A DNA stretch of 64,000 nucleotides from Roseovarius sp. (GCF_030373445.1 NZ_JAUCYU010000007.1:30215-94214), one strand, 5' to 3'; numbered from the stretch's first letter, positions 1 to 10,065 are shown. Notes: a model not told the origin generated them from the letters alone. Numbers and translations: made by a program.

Positions 1-594
1 GTCGGTGGTGGGCACGTCGATATGCACCAGCGGCACGCCACTGACATCCATCGCCCCTTCCTCCAGACCATAGCGCGCGGCAAACTCCGGCGTGCAGACC
101 GGCACCACCCCGCTCGGCAACAGGGGAAGACCGGCCAGGTCTTCGCCGATCTCGCCCATGTAGCGGATCGCGAAATGCAGATCCGCCCCGTGCAGGTCGA
201 CCACGTCCCATGTCGTGTTCAGGTTCAGGTCGATCGGCCCCAGCCGCGAGAAGAGACCGGGCAGATGCCGGGGCAGCCAGGTCTCGGCAAAGGTCTGGGT
301 CACGGACACGGCCACGCGGTTGCCTGCCGGTTCGGCGGTCAGCACCTCCTGCGCGCGGGACAGGGCCGTCATCGCCCCGGTCAGCCGCCCCGCGACCGCC
401 CCCAGTTCCGCCGTGGGGGCCAGCCCGCCGGGCGTTCTGGTGAAAAGCGGCCGGCCAAGCCGCTCTTCCAGCCCGCGCACCTGCGCGGTGACGGCGGCCC
501 GCGTCACGCCCAGTTCCTCGGCCGCCTCGGCGATGGTGCCAAGGCGATGCACCGCCTCGACCGCCCGCCACCCGTTGAGATGCGACAGCTGCAT
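1..594 (-). CDS. LysR-family transcriptional regulator (partial, C-terminus outside window)
   Basis: The reading frame starts at the ATG at 594 and runs off the left edge, leaving 198 codons. The N-terminus (MQLSHLNGWRAVEAVHRLGT, then IAEAAEELGVTRAAVTAQVR) is a classic LysR winged helix-turn-helix, followed by the hinge LEERLGRPLFTR and the start of a periplasmic-binding-like effector domain. In LysR proteins this domain senses a small inducer. The target is unknown; the divergent DUF4242 gene at 708 is the natural candidate, because the two start codons face each other across about 110 bp. The family call is secure; the regulated pathway is not known. Confidence 0.9.
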   Translation of the reverse strand, partial: MQLSHLNGWRAVEAVHRLGTIAEAAEELGVTRAAVTAQVRGLEERLGRPLFTRTPGGLAPTAELGAVAGRLTGAMTALSRAQEVLTAEPAGNRVAVSVTQTFAETWLPRHLPGLFSRLGPIDLNLNTTWDVVDLHGADLHFAIRYMGEIGEDLAGLPLLPSGVVPVCTPEFAARYGLEEGAMDVSGVPLVHIDVPTTD

Positions 595-707
595 CAAGCC
601 TCCTGACAAGCTTTCCTTGCCAGGATAGCAGAAAGACTGACGTGATTTGCAGAATAATCGGGTGTTCACTGAGGGGGCGACTAGAATTCCTGAAGGAGGA
701 GCATCCC

Positions 708-992
708 ATGAAAGCCTATATGATCGAACGCGACATTCCCGGCGTCGGCGCCATGACCGGCGATGAGCTCTGCGGCGCCGCCGCCACATCCTGCAAGGCG
801 CTCGCGCAACTGGCGCCCAAGGTGCAGTGGCAGCATTCCTACGTGACCGGCGACAAGACATTCTGCATCTACCTCGCCGATGACGAGAGCGCGATCCATG
901 AACACGCGAGACTCAGCGGGTTCCCGGCCACCAAGGTCACGCCGATCGCCGGCCAGATCGACCCGACGACGGGCGATGCCCACGCCGGCTGA
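708..992 (+). CDS. DUF4242 family small protein
   Basis: A 94-residue protein with a strong ribosome binding site (aaggagga, 693-700) 7 nt before the ATG at 708; this rules out the longer reading frame opening at 642. The start MKAYMIERDIPGVGAMT and the later VQWQHSYVTGDKTFCIYLAD are typical of DUF4242 (SCO4226-like ferredoxin-fold, reported to bind nickel). The C-terminal HEHARLSGFPATKVTPI also fits. It is divergent from the LysR gene and probably controlled by it. Its biochemical function is unknown. Confidence 0.85.
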   Translation: MKAYMIERDIPGVGAMTGDELCGAAATSCKALAQLAPKVQWQHSYVTGDKTFCIYLADDESAIHEHARLSGFPATKVTPIAGQIDPTTGDAHAG

Positions 993-1012
993 CGCCCTTG
1001 CCCGGCGCCGCG

Positions 1013-2092
1013 TCAGAACAGGTCCAGCTGCTCGGCGCGGCCCGGCACGCGGAACAGGTCGGTCCGCAATGGCGGCAGGCGCTTGTTCAGCCCCAGCCGC
1101 CGCGCCGCCACGCGGAAGCGGGCCGCGATCAACTCGGCATGGGCCCCCTCGCCCCGCATCCGGCGGCCCCATTCGGGGTCGTAATCCTTGCCGCCATGCA
1201 TGCCCCGCACCAGCCCCATGACCCGCGCGGCCCGGTCCGGGAAATGCGTCTCCAGCCATTCGCGGAACAGCGGCGACACCTCGAGCGGCAGGCGCAGCAT
1301 GACCCAGCTGGCCCCTTCGGCGCCGGCGTCCCTGCCGGCCTTGAGCAGCGCCTCGACCTCGTGATCGTTGATCGCGGGAATAATGGGCGAGGTCATGATC
1401 CTGACCGAGATGCCGGCCGAGCTGAGCCGTTCGATCGTCTGCAGGCGGCGCGCGGGTGACGGTGCGCGGGGCTCCATCTTGCGGGAGAGATCGGCGTCGA
1501 GCGTGGTGACCGAGAGGCCCACGCGCACCAGCCCGCGTGCGGCCATGTCCGACAGGATGTCGATGTCGCGCTCGATCAGAGTGCCCTTGGTGACGATGCC
1601 GACCGGATGGTTGAAATCGCTCAGCACCTTCAGGCAGGCGCGCATGATTTCATGCGTCTTCTCAATCGGTTGATACGGGTCGGTGTTGGTGCCGATGGCG
1701 ATGGTCTCGGGCCGGTAGTTTCCGTTCGACAGCTCGCGCGCCAGCACCTCGGGCGCGGCGGGGCGGGCCACCAGCCGGGTTTCGAAATCGAGCCCCGCCG
1801 ACAGGCCGAGCCAGGCATGGCTGGGCCGGGCGAAGCAGTAGATGCAGCCATGCTCGCACCCCCGGTAGGGGTTGATAGAGCGGTCGAACGGCAGGTCGGG
1901 CGAGCGGTTGTAGGTGATCATCCGGCGCGGCACCTCGACGCTGACCTGCGTGCGCAGCGGCGCCTCGTCGTCGGGGGCGCTGTTCCAGCCGTCATCCTCG
2001 TAGACGCGGCCATGCCGCTCGTACCGCCCGGCGGCATTGCTTCGGGCACCGCGGGCGCGGCGCCTGAGTCTCGGGTCGACGGTTTCCGACAT
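1013..2092 (-). CDS. PA0069-type radical SAM protein
   Basis: A 359-aa enzyme starting at MSETVDPRLRRRARGARSNA (ATG at 2092); the frame is open further upstream but that part is intergenic-looking. The CxxxCxxC iron-sulfur motif is present as CEHGCIYC in INPYRGCEHGCIYCFARPSH, followed by the SAM-binding TNTDPYQPIEK region. This architecture matches the PA0069 / SplB-like radical SAM family common in proteobacteria, whose substrate is not established. The C-terminus (RRLGLNKRLPPLRTDLFRVP) is also family-typical. The gene is convergent with the DUF4242 gene and stands alone. Confidence 0.88.
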   Translation of the reverse strand: MSETVDPRLRRRARGARSNAAGRYERHGRVYEDDGWNSAPDDEAPLRTQVSVEVPRRMITYNRSPDLPFDRSINPYRGCEHGCIYCFARPSHAWLGLSAGLDFETRLVARPAAPEVLARELSNGNYRPETIAIGTNTDPYQPIEKTHEIMRACLKVLSDFNHPVGIVTKGTLIERDIDILSDMAARGLVRVGLSVTTLDADLSRKMEPRAPSPARRLQTIERLSSAGISVRIMTSPIIPAINDHEVEALLKAGRDAGAEGASWVMLRLPLEVSPLFREWLETHFPDRAARVMGLVRGMHGGKDYDPEWGRRMRGEGAHAELIAARFRVAARRLGLNKRLPPLRTDLFRVPGRAEQLDLF

Positions 2093-2310
2093 GTTCCGTT
2101 CCATACCGCATTCATGGAACATTAAGGGAACATTTGCAATAACCCCATGGATCAAGGCCCGTTGGCTTCCCCCGCCCCGTCGCGAAATCGCGCGAGACGT
2201 CGGAAGCGATGCGGCCAGTGTCGTAATTCGGAAAGTGCGCCTGCGACAAATTGACGATAGCTTCGGCTGAAACACACGCGCGCGGCGCCAGCGATTGCAA
2301 GGAACGGCTT

Positions 2311-3015
<705 letters not shown>

Positions 3016-3040
3016 ACCGCCGCCTGATCGGTATTCGGAA

Positions 3041-3072
3041 CGGCCCGCCCGACTGTGCGGGCCGTTTCTTTT
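3041..3072 (+). terminator. Rho-independent terminator after the corrinoid gene
   Basis: A perfect 8-bp stem (cggcccgc 3041-3048 with gcgggccg 3057-3064) encloses an 8-nt loop and is followed by tttctttt. It lies between the stop at 3015 and the DUF1638 start, so expression of the second gene probably depends on read-through or its own promoter. Confidence 0.75.
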
Positions 3073-3084
3073 CGGGGTGAGATG

Positions 3085-3720
3085 ATGACCGAGCTGCCAA
3101 GCGACACGACCCTGACCGAGGACGGCTTTGCCGAGCCGGCGCGGGGTCGCATCATGCTCATCGCCTGCGGGGCGCTGGCGCGCGAGATCCTGGCGCTCAA
3201 GCGCGCCAATGGCTGGGATCACATGGTGCTGCAATGCCTGCCGGCGAAGTACCACCTCTACCCCGAGAAGATCACGCGGGCCGTCGAGGAGACGGTGCAC
3301 GAGAACCGCGGCGCCTATGACGAGATCTTCGTGGTCTACGCCGATTGCGGCACCGGCGGGCTGCTGCAGGCGAAATGCGCCGAGCTGGGCGTCGAGATGG
3401 TGGCGGGCCCGCATTGCTATTCCTTCTTCGAGGGCAACGGCGCCTTCGCCGCCCGCGACGAGATCACCGCCTTCTACCTGACCGATTTCCTGGTGAAGCA
3501 GTTCGACGCCTTCGTGTGGAAGCCCATGGGCCTCGACCGGCATCCCGAGCTGCGCGACATGATCTTCGGCAATTACACCAAGCTGGTTTATCAAGCGCAG
3601 GTTAACGACCCGGCGCTTGAAGCGAAGGCGCGGGACTGCGCCGCGCGACTCGGGCTGGACTACGAGTATCGCTTCACCGGTTACGGAGACCTTAAGACCG
3701 CGCTCGCCGCCCGCGCCTGA
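3085..3720 (+). CDS. DUF1638 domain protein linked to corrinoid protein
   Basis: A 211-aa protein. The ATG at 3085 (MTELPSDTTLTEDGFAEPAR) is preferred over 3082 because of the ggggtga RBS at 3074-3080; the longer frame from 3055 starts inside the terminator hairpin. The body carries IACGALAREILALKRANGW, HYSF-like and YADCGTGG segments with conserved cysteines, typical of DUF1638. Proteins of this family often neighbour corrinoid proteins in Rhodobacterales, which suggests a role in corrinoid maturation, reactivation or methyl transfer. That role is an inference from context; no catalytic activity can be read from the sequence. Confidence 0.8.
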   Translation: MTELPSDTTLTEDGFAEPARGRIMLIACGALAREILALKRANGWDHMVLQCLPAKYHLYPEKITRAVEETVHENRGAYDEIFVVYADCGTGGLLQAKCAELGVEMVAGPHCYSFFEGNGAFAARDEITAFYLTDFLVKQFDAFVWKPMGLDRHPELRDMIFGNYTKLVYQAQVNDPALEAKARDCAARLGLDYEYRFTGYGDLKTALAARA

Positions 3721-3790
3721 CCTGCCGCTTCTTCTGGCCGGAAACATCCCGGGGGTGAGTGGGCTTCTCGGGACCTTTCCGGTGGAGAGG

Positions 3791-3857
3791 TCCGCCCACG
3801 AACGGGCGGAGCCCAGGGAATTGGCCCGCAGGGCCAAGAGGGGCAGCGCCCCTCCCC
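3791..3857. terminator. Palindrome-rich convergent intergenic region
   Basis: Between the convergent DUF1638 and sufE genes lie several short inverted repeats: tccgccc/gggcgga (3791-3810), ggccc/gggcc and gggc/gccc. They probably end transcription from both sides, although no clear T-run follows any of them. Confidence 0.45.
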
Positions 3858-3861
3858 CTGC

Positions 3862-4272
3862 TCAGGCGGCCTCGGCCGCGACGCTGCGGATGCGTTCGAC
3901 CATCGCGCGCAGGCCGTTGGAACGCTGCGAGGACAGGTGATCGTTCAGCCCCAGCCGGGCCAGTTCGCCATGGGCGTCGACCTTGGGCACCTCGGCCACG
4001 GGCCGGCCGTTGTAGAGCGCCTTCAACACCGCGATCAGCCCGCGCACGATCATCGCGTCGCTTTCGCCCTCGAAACTGAAGGTGTCGTTCTCGATCCTGG
4101 GGTGCAGCCAGACCTGGCTGGCGCAGCCGTCGACCTTGGTGGCCGGCACCTTCAGGGCGTCGTCGAGCGGCTCCATCGCCTTGCCGCGATCGATCACGTA
4201 GCGATAGCGGTCTTCCCAGTCCTCGAGTAACTCGAAATCCTCGACGATCTCCTCAAATGCCTCTGTGGCCAA
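3862..4272 (-). CDS. sufE: Cysteine desulfuration protein SufE
   Basis: A 136-aa protein. SufE accepts sulfur from the SufS cysteine desulfurase for iron-sulfur cluster assembly. The sulfur-accepting cysteine is Cys50 in VPATKVDGCASQVWLHP; the surrounding sequence and length match the family. No ATG is available near the N-terminus, and a TTG at 4272 preceded by aaaaggga about 9 nt upstream is the likely start. It is isolated from any suf operon in this window, a common arrangement in Rhodobacteraceae. Confidence 0.92.
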   Translation of the reverse strand: MATEAFEEIVEDFELLEDWEDRYRYVIDRGKAMEPLDDALKVPATKVDGCASQVWLHPRIENDTFSFEGESDAMIVRGLIAVLKALYNGRPVAEVPKVDAHGELARLGLNDHLSSQRSNGLRAMVERIRSVAAEAA

Positions 4273-4402
4273 AGGTCCGGTCCCTTTTCCTTGCGTCCCC
4301 AGACACCTAGGCGCGCATTTGCGGCACGTCCAGCCCCAAGGGCGCTTTTCAAGTCACGCCAATTGCGGTAACAGGCGGAAAGCCAAGGAAAGGTCTTCGC
4401 GC

Positions 4403-4990
4403 ATGCGCTTCACTGTTGTCGCCCTCATCCTTTCGACTTTGCTGCTGTCGGCCTGCGGCGGGGGCCTGCGAGAGTCGCGGCTGAACCCGGCCAACTGGTT
4501 CGGGCGCAGCACGTCGGTCGAGACGGAACCGGCCACGGTGCGCACCTCGGACGGGCGCGTGCAGGAAGTGAACCCGCTGATCGGCGAACGGGGGCAGTCG
4601 CAGCTCATCGCGGCCAACCGCAAGGTGACGACCGAGCGTACGGGCCTCTTCGGGCGCAAGAAGGAGGTCATCTACCAGGGCACGCTGATCAGCCAGGTGA
4701 CCGATCTCACGATCGAGCCGACCGCCACGGGGGCCATCGTGCGTGCCGTGGGCGTGACCTCGCGGCAGGGCGCCTATGACGTGCGGCTGCTGCCGCTGTT
4801 CGATGGCGAGCCCCGAGATGGCGTGCTGACCTACGAGTTTCTGGCGCTTCAGCCGATCAACACGCCGCAGGGCCCCGAGCATACCCGCCGCATCCAGGCC
4901 GCGCAGCCGCTGAGCCATGGCGACCTGGCAGAGATCCGGACGATCCGGGTGATCGCCAAGCGCAACACCCGCCAGAGCGCCCGGCGCTAG
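4403..4990 (+). CDS. Putative outer-membrane lipoprotein
   Basis: A 195-aa protein with a lipoprotein signal (MRFTVVALILSTLLLSACGG; lipobox LSAC, lipidated Cys18). The mature part is mostly beta-type, with GLFGRKKEVIYQGTLISQV and a conserved-looking ITDLTIEPTATGAIVRAVG-like segment. Homologues are typically annotated only as hypothetical lipoproteins of Rhodobacteraceae. The start at 4403 is chosen because it opens the signal peptide; the longer frame from 4265 overlaps the sufE promoter. Function unknown. Confidence 0.8.
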   Translation: MRFTVVALILSTLLLSACGGGLRESRLNPANWFGRSTSVETEPATVRTSDGRVQEVNPLIGERGQSQLIAANRKVTTERTGLFGRKKEVIYQGTLISQVTDLTIEPTATGAIVRAVGVTSRQGAYDVRLLPLFDGEPRDGVLTYEFLALQPINTPQGPEHTRRIQAAQPLSHGDLAEIRTIRVIAKRNTRQSARR

Positions 4991-5087
4991 TTCATTCGAG
5001 ACATCTGGCAAAGGCGAAACGCAGGCCCCGTTCAAGCGTCGCGCGCGTGTCGCTCAGGGCCGTGGCCCGAGTTTTTCCCGAAACGCC

Positions 5088-6272
5088 TCAGAGGTCGACC
5101 GCCACGATCGACTTGCCCTTGGCGGCCAGCGCCACCTTGCCCTGGCAGAGCCGCATCGCGTCGCGGCCGAAGACCTCGTTGCGCCAGCCCTTGAGCGCCG
5201 GCACGTCGCGTTCGCCGGCGGAGATGGCATCGAGATCGGCGGCGCTGGCGATGAGCTTGGAGGCAACACCGAATTCCTCGGTCTTGGCTTTCAGCAGCAC
5301 GCGCAGCAGGTCTGCGAGCGCCGGGTTGACCTGCAGCTTCTCGCGCGAGCGGTCGGGCTTGGGCACATCGTCATTGGGCGTCTCGAGCCCCGCCTTCACC
5401 GCCGCGAGGATGCCGTCGGCGATCTCGCCCTTGCGGGCCTCGCGCAGCAACAGGCGGGAGCGGCCCAGCTCGTTGAGCGAGCCGGGCTTGGTCGAGGCCA
5501 GCTCGACCAGCGCGTCGTCCTTGTAGACCCGGCTGCGGGGCACGTTGCGGGTCTGGGCGTAGTCCTCACGGAAGCGGGCCAGCTCGCGCACGATGGCGAG
5601 GAAGCGGCCCGAGGCGTTGCGGGTCTTGACCCGTTTCCACGCGTCTTCTGGCCGGATGATGTAGGTTTCCGGGTCCTTGAGGATTTCCATTTCCTCAGCC
5701 ACCCATTTCTCGCGCCCGGTCTCGGCCAGCTTGTCGGCGAGGTATTCGTAGATGTCGCGGAGGTGGGTCACGTCGGCCAGCGCATAGGTCATCTGCGCCT
5801 CGGTCAGGGGGCGGCGCGACCAGTCGGTGAAGCGCGAGGTCTTGTCGAGCGACTGCCGGGCGATGCGGCGGACGAGGGTTTCGTAGCCCACCTGCTCGCC
5901 GAAGCCGCAGACCATGGCTGCGACCTGCGTATCGAACAGCGGCTCGGGGATGACCCCGGCATCAACGTGGAATATCTCGAGGTCCTGCCGCGCCGCGTGG
6001 AAGACCTTGACGACAGAGGTGTCGCGGAACAGGTCGTAGAGCGGCTCGAGCGACAGGTCGCCGGCGATCGGGTCGACCAGGACGGCATCGTCCTCGCCCC
6101 GTGTCGGGAGGGCAAGCTGCACGAGGCAGAGCTTGGAATAGTAGCTGCGCTCGCGCAGGAACTCGGTATCGACGGTCACGTAATCGCAGTCGGCCGCGCG
6201 GGCGCAGAATTCCGCCAGCGCCTCTGTCGTGGTGATGGTGGTGATCCGCGAACGGGTTTTTTCCTTGGTCAT
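5088..6272 (-). CDS. rnd: Ribonuclease D
   Basis: A 394-aa 3'-5' exoribonuclease acting in tRNA 3' maturation. The DEDDy residues are all visible: Asp35 and Glu37 in VDTEFLRERSYY, Asp97 in HAARQDLEIF, and Tyr163 and Asp167 in YALADVTHLRDIY. An HRDC domain follows (about 205-285, RELARFREDYAQTRNVPRSR). The start at 6272 has an agagg RBS; the extended frame (MPNWGRRGR) is less likely. Length is normal for the family. Confidence 0.95.
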   Translation of the reverse strand: MTKEKTRSRITTITTTEALAEFCARAADCDYVTVDTEFLRERSYYSKLCLVQLALPTRGEDDAVLVDPIAGDLSLEPLYDLFRDTSVVKVFHAARQDLEIFHVDAGVIPEPLFDTQVAAMVCGFGEQVGYETLVRRIARQSLDKTSRFTDWSRRPLTEAQMTYALADVTHLRDIYEYLADKLAETGREKWVAEEMEILKDPETYIIRPEDAWKRVKTRNASGRFLAIVRELARFREDYAQTRNVPRSRVYKDDALVELASTKPGSLNELGRSRLLLREARKGEIADGILAAVKAGLETPNDDVPKPDRSREKLQVNPALADLLRVLLKAKTEEFGVASKLIASAADLDAISAGERDVPALKGWRNEVFGRDAMRLCQGKVALAAKGKSIVAVDL

Positions 6273-6377
6273 TCTGCCTCTTCGTCCCCAGTTCGGCACG
6301 GTATATGACAGCAGATCGGCAAAGAAAAGGCGATGGTTGAATTCTCCGGCGCAGGGGTCGCGGGACGCGGGTGCCGG

Positions 6378-6989
6378 TTATTTGGGCGTGTCGCGGGCGT
6401 CGATGATGAGCGGGGCGCGGTCGCCCATTGCGAACCGGTGCAGGACGGCCGGGTAGAGGATATGTTCCTGGGCGAGGACGCGGGCGGCGAGCGTGTCGGG
6501 CGTGTCGCCGGGGCGGATGGAAACGGTGGCCTGCCCCAATATCGGGCCTGCGTCGAGGTCGGGAATGACCTTGTGCACGGTGCAGCCGGCCTGGGTGTCA
6601 CCGGCGTCGAGGGCGCGGGCGTGGGTGTTGAGACCGGGGTATTTCGGCAGGAGCGACGGGTGGATGTTGAGCATGCGCCCCTGCCAACGGCGGACGAAGC
6701 CCTCGGTCAGGATACGCATGAAACCGGCGAGGCAGAGAATGTCGGCGCCGGCCTTGTCCAGCTCGGCCTGGAGGGCGGTCTCGAAGGCCGGGCGGTCGCC
6801 CTTGTAAGGCCGGTGATCGACCACGGCGGTGGGCACGCCGCGTTCGGCCGCCTTGGCGAGCCCGCCTGCGTCGGCTGAGTTGGCCAGCACCAGGCACGGC
6901 CGCGCCGGGTGATCGCCGGTCATGCTGTCGACGAGCGCCACCATGTTCGAGCCGCCGCCGGAGATCAGGATGGCGACCCGCCTGGTCAA
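6378..6989 (-). CDS. purN: Phosphoribosylglycinamide formyltransferase (GART 1)
   Basis: A 203-aa enzyme that transfers formyl from 10-formyl-THF to GAR in purine synthesis. The N-terminus is (M)[15 protein letters not shown] with the GGGSN substrate loop; the formyl-binding [14 protein letters not shown] and [17 protein letters not shown] motifs are intact. It starts with TTG at 6989, and this TTG overlaps the purM stop codon as TTGA, so translation is probably coupled. purM and purN form one operon. Confidence 0.94.
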   Translation of the reverse strand: MTRRVAILISGGGSNMVALVDSMTGDHPARPCLVLANSADAGGLAKAAERGVPTAVVDHRPYKGDRPAFETALQAELDKAGADILCLAGFMRILTEGFVRRWQGRMLNIHPSLLPKYPGLNTHARALDAGDTQAGCTVHKVIPDLDAGPILGQATVSIRPGDTPDTLAARVLAQEHILYPAVLHRFAMGDRAPLIIDARDTPK

Positions 6990-8032
6990 ACGAGAGTGCC
7001 GGTGTAGGAAACGCCCTGCCCTTCGGTCACGTGGCCGAGGGTATGGACGGTCTCGCCCGCGTCCTGAAGCAGCGAGGTGAGCGCGTCGGCCCGGTCGGCC
7101 GAGACCACGAGGATCATGCCGATGCCGCAGTTGAAGGTCTTCAGCATCTCGGCTTCGGCCATGCCGCCCGTCTCGGACAACCACTTGAAAACGCCCGGCA
7201 ACTCCCAGGCATCAAGGTCGATTTCAGCACCCAGCTCGTCAGGCAGGACGCGGGGCAGGTTCTCGGTCAGACCGCCGCCGGTGATGTGGGCCAGCGCGTG
7301 AACGCCGCCGGCGCGAACGGCCTCGAGAGCCTGGCGGACATAGAGGCGCGTGGGGGCGAGAAGGGCCGCGCCAAGCGTGCCGTCGGACCAGGGGCAGTCG
7401 GCCTCCCAGCCGAGGCCGGAAAGCTCGACCAGCTTGCGGACGAGGCTGTAGCCGTTGGAATGGACGCCGCTGCTGCCGAGGCCGAGGAGGACGTCGCCCG
7501 CCTGCACGCCCGCCGGCAGGTCGGTGCCGCGTTCCATGGCGCCCACAGCGAAGCCCGCGAGGTCGAAATCGCCGGCCTCGTACATGCCGGGCATCTCGGC
7601 CGTCTCACCGCCGATGAGGGCGCAGCCGGATTGCGCGCAGCCCTCGGCGATGCCTTCGATGATCCGCGCGGCGGTTTCGGTCTCGAGCTTGCCGGTGGCG
7701 AAATAGTCGAGGAAAAACAGGGGCTCGGCGCCCTGGCAGACAAGGTCGTTCACGCACATGGCGACAAGGTCGATGCCGATGGTCTCGACATTCCCGGTGT
7801 CGATGGCGATGCGCAGCTTGGTGCCGACGCCGTCGGTGGCGGCGACGAGAATGGGGTCTTCGTAACCTGCCCCCTTGAGGTCGAACAGCGCGCCGAAGCC
7901 GCCGAGGCCCGCCATCACGCCGGGGCGCGCGGTGCGCTTGGCGGCGGGCTTGATCCGCTCGACAAGGGCGTTGCCCGCGTCGATATCCACGCCTGCCTCG
8001 GCATAGGTGATGCCGTTCCTGCCCTTGCTCAT
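6986..8032 (-). CDS. purM: Phosphoribosylformylglycinamidine cyclo-ligase (AIR synthase)
   Basis: A 348-aa enzyme closing the imidazole ring in purine synthesis using ATP. Diagnostic segments are [63 protein letters not shown] and [19 protein letters not shown]. It is the first gene of purMN. The start at 8032 ([14 protein letters not shown]) is the only sensible ATG. Confidence 0.96.
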   Translation of the reverse strand: MSKGRNGITYAEAGVDIDAGNALVERIKPAAKRTARPGVMAGLGGFGALFDLKGAGYEDPILVAATDGVGTKLRIAIDTGNVETIGIDLVAMCVNDLVCQGAEPLFFLDYFATGKLETETAARIIEGIAEGCAQSGCALIGGETAEMPGMYEAGDFDLAGFAVGAMERGTDLPAGVQAGDVLLGLGSSGVHSNGYSLVRKLVELSGLGWEADCPWSDGTLGAALLAPTRLYVRQALEAVRAGGVHALAHITGGGLTENLPRVLPDELGAEIDLDAWELPGVFKWLSETGGMAEAEMLKTFNCGIGMILVVSADRADALTSLLQDAGETVHTLGHVTEGQGVSYTGTLV

Positions 8033-8337
8033 CGTCAGACCTCTCGCCGCTCGGTGGCGCCGGGTTAGCTTATGCGTAACGTGAAGGGAAGTACCTTGCG
8101 GGGTACGGCGCGGAGAATCAGGGTTAACCTGCTGAAACGGCGGGAAAACCGGATGTCGGTATCACGTCGGTATAACGTCGGTATTTTGTCGGTGCTTTTT
8201 TCGGTGGCGGGACGGGGTTAACGGGGCGTGCGGTGGCGTTGCGCCCTGCCCTGCGCCAGATGCCCCCCGCCAAGGCTTGACAACCCCTGCCAAGGCTTGA
8301 CGACCCCCGGCCCCTTGCCTACCAGTGCTTCCAGGTC
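8033..8337. other. Intergenic region upstream of purM and the CAU tRNA
   Basis: About 305 bases hold no gene. Near purM there are spaced gtcggta repeats (from about 8155). Close to the tRNA there are two tandem 20-bp units sharing gccaaggcttgac (8269-8281 and 8289-8301), each ending in a -35-like TTGAC. Confidence 0.6.
8297..8325 (+). promoter_or_regulatory. Candidate promoter of the CAU tRNA, with duplicated -35 element
   Basis: TTGACG at 8297-8302, a 17-bp spacer and TACCAG at 8320-8325 precede the tRNA at 8338. An upstream twin TTGACA sits at 8277-8282 inside the same 20-bp tandem repeat. The -10 match is weak. Confidence 0.4.
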
Positions 8338-8414
8338 GGGCCTGTAGCTCAATTGGTTAGAGCAGAGCGCTCATAACGCTTTGGTTGGGGGTTCGAGTCC
8401 CTCCGGGCCTACCA
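8338..8414 (+). tRNA. tRNA with CAU anticodon (Ile2 or elongator Met)
   Basis: A 77-nt cloverleaf with encoded CCA. The acceptor strand GGGCCTG pairs with CGGGCCT (one G-T at 1-72 and one at 6-67); the anticodon loop contains CAT, the T arm is GGTTCGAGTC. CAT can be elongator Met or the lysidine-modified Ile2; I cannot decide by eye. The 3' part is the integration site of element 1. Confidence 0.9.
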
Positions 8415-8415
8415 G
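8392..8415. repeat. attL of element 1 (24-bp direct repeat in the tRNA 3' end)
   Basis: The 24 bases from the T arm to just beyond CCA recur identically at 26536-26559. The bases on both sides differ, so this is the exact crossover-containing core. Integration keeps the tRNA intact. Confidence 0.92.
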
Positions 8416-8471
8416 ACTATCCCTTTGAAATCACACAAAACCCTTGCCATGCAGGGGCTTTGTCCGTTCTA

Positions 8472-8496
8472 TGGTTACAACTTTGGTTACAAAACG
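8472..8496 (+). repeat. Candidate integrase arm-type sites, left end of element 1
   Basis: tggttacaa occurs at 8472-8480 and, as the longer tggttacaaaacg, at 8484-8496, about 70-80 bp inside attL. The identical 13-mer occurs 38 bp before attR at 26486-26498. Symmetric placement near both ends suggests integrase or excisionase binding. Confidence 0.5.
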
Positions 8497-8505
8497 GGGA
8501 GGATC

Positions 8506-10065
8506 ATGGCCGGGAAAGTCAGGCATTTAGTCAATCGCAGTGGCCGATATCACGCGCGTCTCGTGGTGCCGAAAGACCTGCGCCGGATCGTGGGTAAGAC
8601 GGAATTGCGCGCCCCGCTAGGCGGCGACTACCGCCACGCCCTCAGGCTGTTGCCCGGCGCGGTCGCCGAGCTACAGCACCAAATCGCCCTTGCCGAGCGG
8701 AAGGCCAGCACCAAGCGCAGCATTGGGGCGCCGCGGTATCCGCTGGCGCCGGACCAGATCGCGCACAGTCACTACATGCAGCGCCTCGAATTCGACGACG
8801 AGCTGCGCAATGATCCACGCTACGCCTCAGTCCCGGTTGACGAGCTTCTGGTATCCCGGCTGCGCGAGGCCATCGCCGGCCGCGCCAGTGACGACGAGCT
8901 GCGCGAGCTGGTCGGCTACCAGATCGAGCAATTCCGCAAAGCTGGCAACATGTCGGCCACGCCGGGTTCAGACGAATGGCGGATCGTGGCCCGTGCCTTG
9001 TGCAGCGCCGAGCTAGAGGCGCTGGCAAGGGCCGCAGAGCGCGACGAAGGTGACTTCGCCGGCCAACCCTCAGACCCGCTCATAAAGAACGCCCAGCCGC
9101 CCGAGGATGCCCCTGCGCCGGTCAACCTCGCCCTGCTTTGGAGCGACTACAAGGCGAGCCGCAAGCAAGCCGGCTTCATGAAGGACGATGGACGCCGCCA
9201 GAACCCGGTGATTGAAAACCTGCGCCAGCATCTTGGCCATAGCGATGCGGCGCGGATCACCAAGAAAGACCTTTTGGCGTGGCGCGACAAACTTTTGGAG
9301 ACACGAGGCCCCAAGACGGTGAGTGATATCTATCTTTCGACGGTCAGGTCGCTCTTAGGGTGGGCCGAGGAAAACGAACGTCTGCCGGCCAACGTGGCCG
9401 CGACCGTGAGACAGCCAAGACCGCGCCGCCAGCACGGCCGCGAACGAGGATACACCGACGCGGAGGCCCTAGCGGTGTTCAACGCCGCCCTTACCTACAA
9501 GCGGAAGATCAACGAGGTTGGCCGCAGTGAGACGCCGCACCAAGCGGCCGCGAAGAAATGGTGCCCGATCATCTGCGCTTTCACCGGCGCCCGGATTTCG
9601 GAGATTACCCAATTGCGGAAAGAGGACGTGCGCCAAAAGGGTGACTGGTGGATCATCCGCATCACGCCGGACGCCGGCTCACTGAAGGCGGGTAACTACC
9701 GCGACGTGCCGCTGCACCCCCAGGTAATCGAGCTGGGCTTCGTGGACTTCGTCAAAGCCGCCTCGCCCGGCCCCTTGTTTCATGCTGGCAAGGATCCCGA
9801 GAAATACGCCACGGCGGCGAGTAGCGTATCAGATCAGGTTGCCAAATGGCTGCGCAATTCCGGCCTGATACCCGAGGGTGTTTGGCCTAACCATGCGTGG
9901 CGGCACCGGTTCAAAACGGTCGCACGTGAGATTGGCGCGTCGGATCGCGTCACGGATGCGATTTGCGGTCATGCTGGCAGGACGGCCGGCGACAACTACG
10001 GCGACGTGACGTTGAAGGCGAAAGAGAGGTTGATCGATAGTTTGCCTCGGTTTTCGACAAACTAA
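8506..10065 (+). CDS. Tyrosine recombinase (integrase of element 1)
   Basis: A 519-aa site-specific recombinase directing insertion into the neighbouring tRNA. The N-terminus (MAGKVRHLVNRSGRYHARLV, with VPKDLRRIVGKTELRAPLGG) is a DUF6538-type DNA-binding region. The catalytic set is visible: Arg363 (FTGARISEI), His463 and Arg466 (NHAWRHRF), His489 (CGHAG) and Tyr498 (DNYGDV). The start at 8506 has a ggggagg RBS; upstream in-frame codons lie in the att region. It is transcribed away from attL. Confidence 0.93.
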   Translation: MAGKVRHLVNRSGRYHARLVVPKDLRRIVGKTELRAPLGGDYRHALRLLPGAVAELQHQIALAERKASTKRSIGAPRYPLAPDQIAHSHYMQRLEFDDELRNDPRYASVPVDELLVSRLREAIAGRASDDELRELVGYQIEQFRKAGNMSATPGSDEWRIVARALCSAELEALARAAERDEGDFAGQPSDPLIKNAQPPEDAPAPVNLALLWSDYKASRKQAGFMKDDGRRQNPVIENLRQHLGHSDAARITKKDLLAWRDKLLETRGPKTVSDIYLSTVRSLLGWAEENERLPANVAATVRQPRPRRQHGRERGYTDAEALAVFNAALTYKRKINEVGRSETPHQAAAKKWCPIICAFTGARISEITQLRKEDVRQKGDWWIIRITPDAGSLKAGNYRDVPLHPQVIELGFVDFVKAASPGPLFHAGKDPEKYATAASSVSDQVAKWLRNSGLIPEGVWPNHAWRHRFKTVAREIGASDRVTDAICGHAGRTAGDNYGDVTLKAKERLIDSLPRFSTN

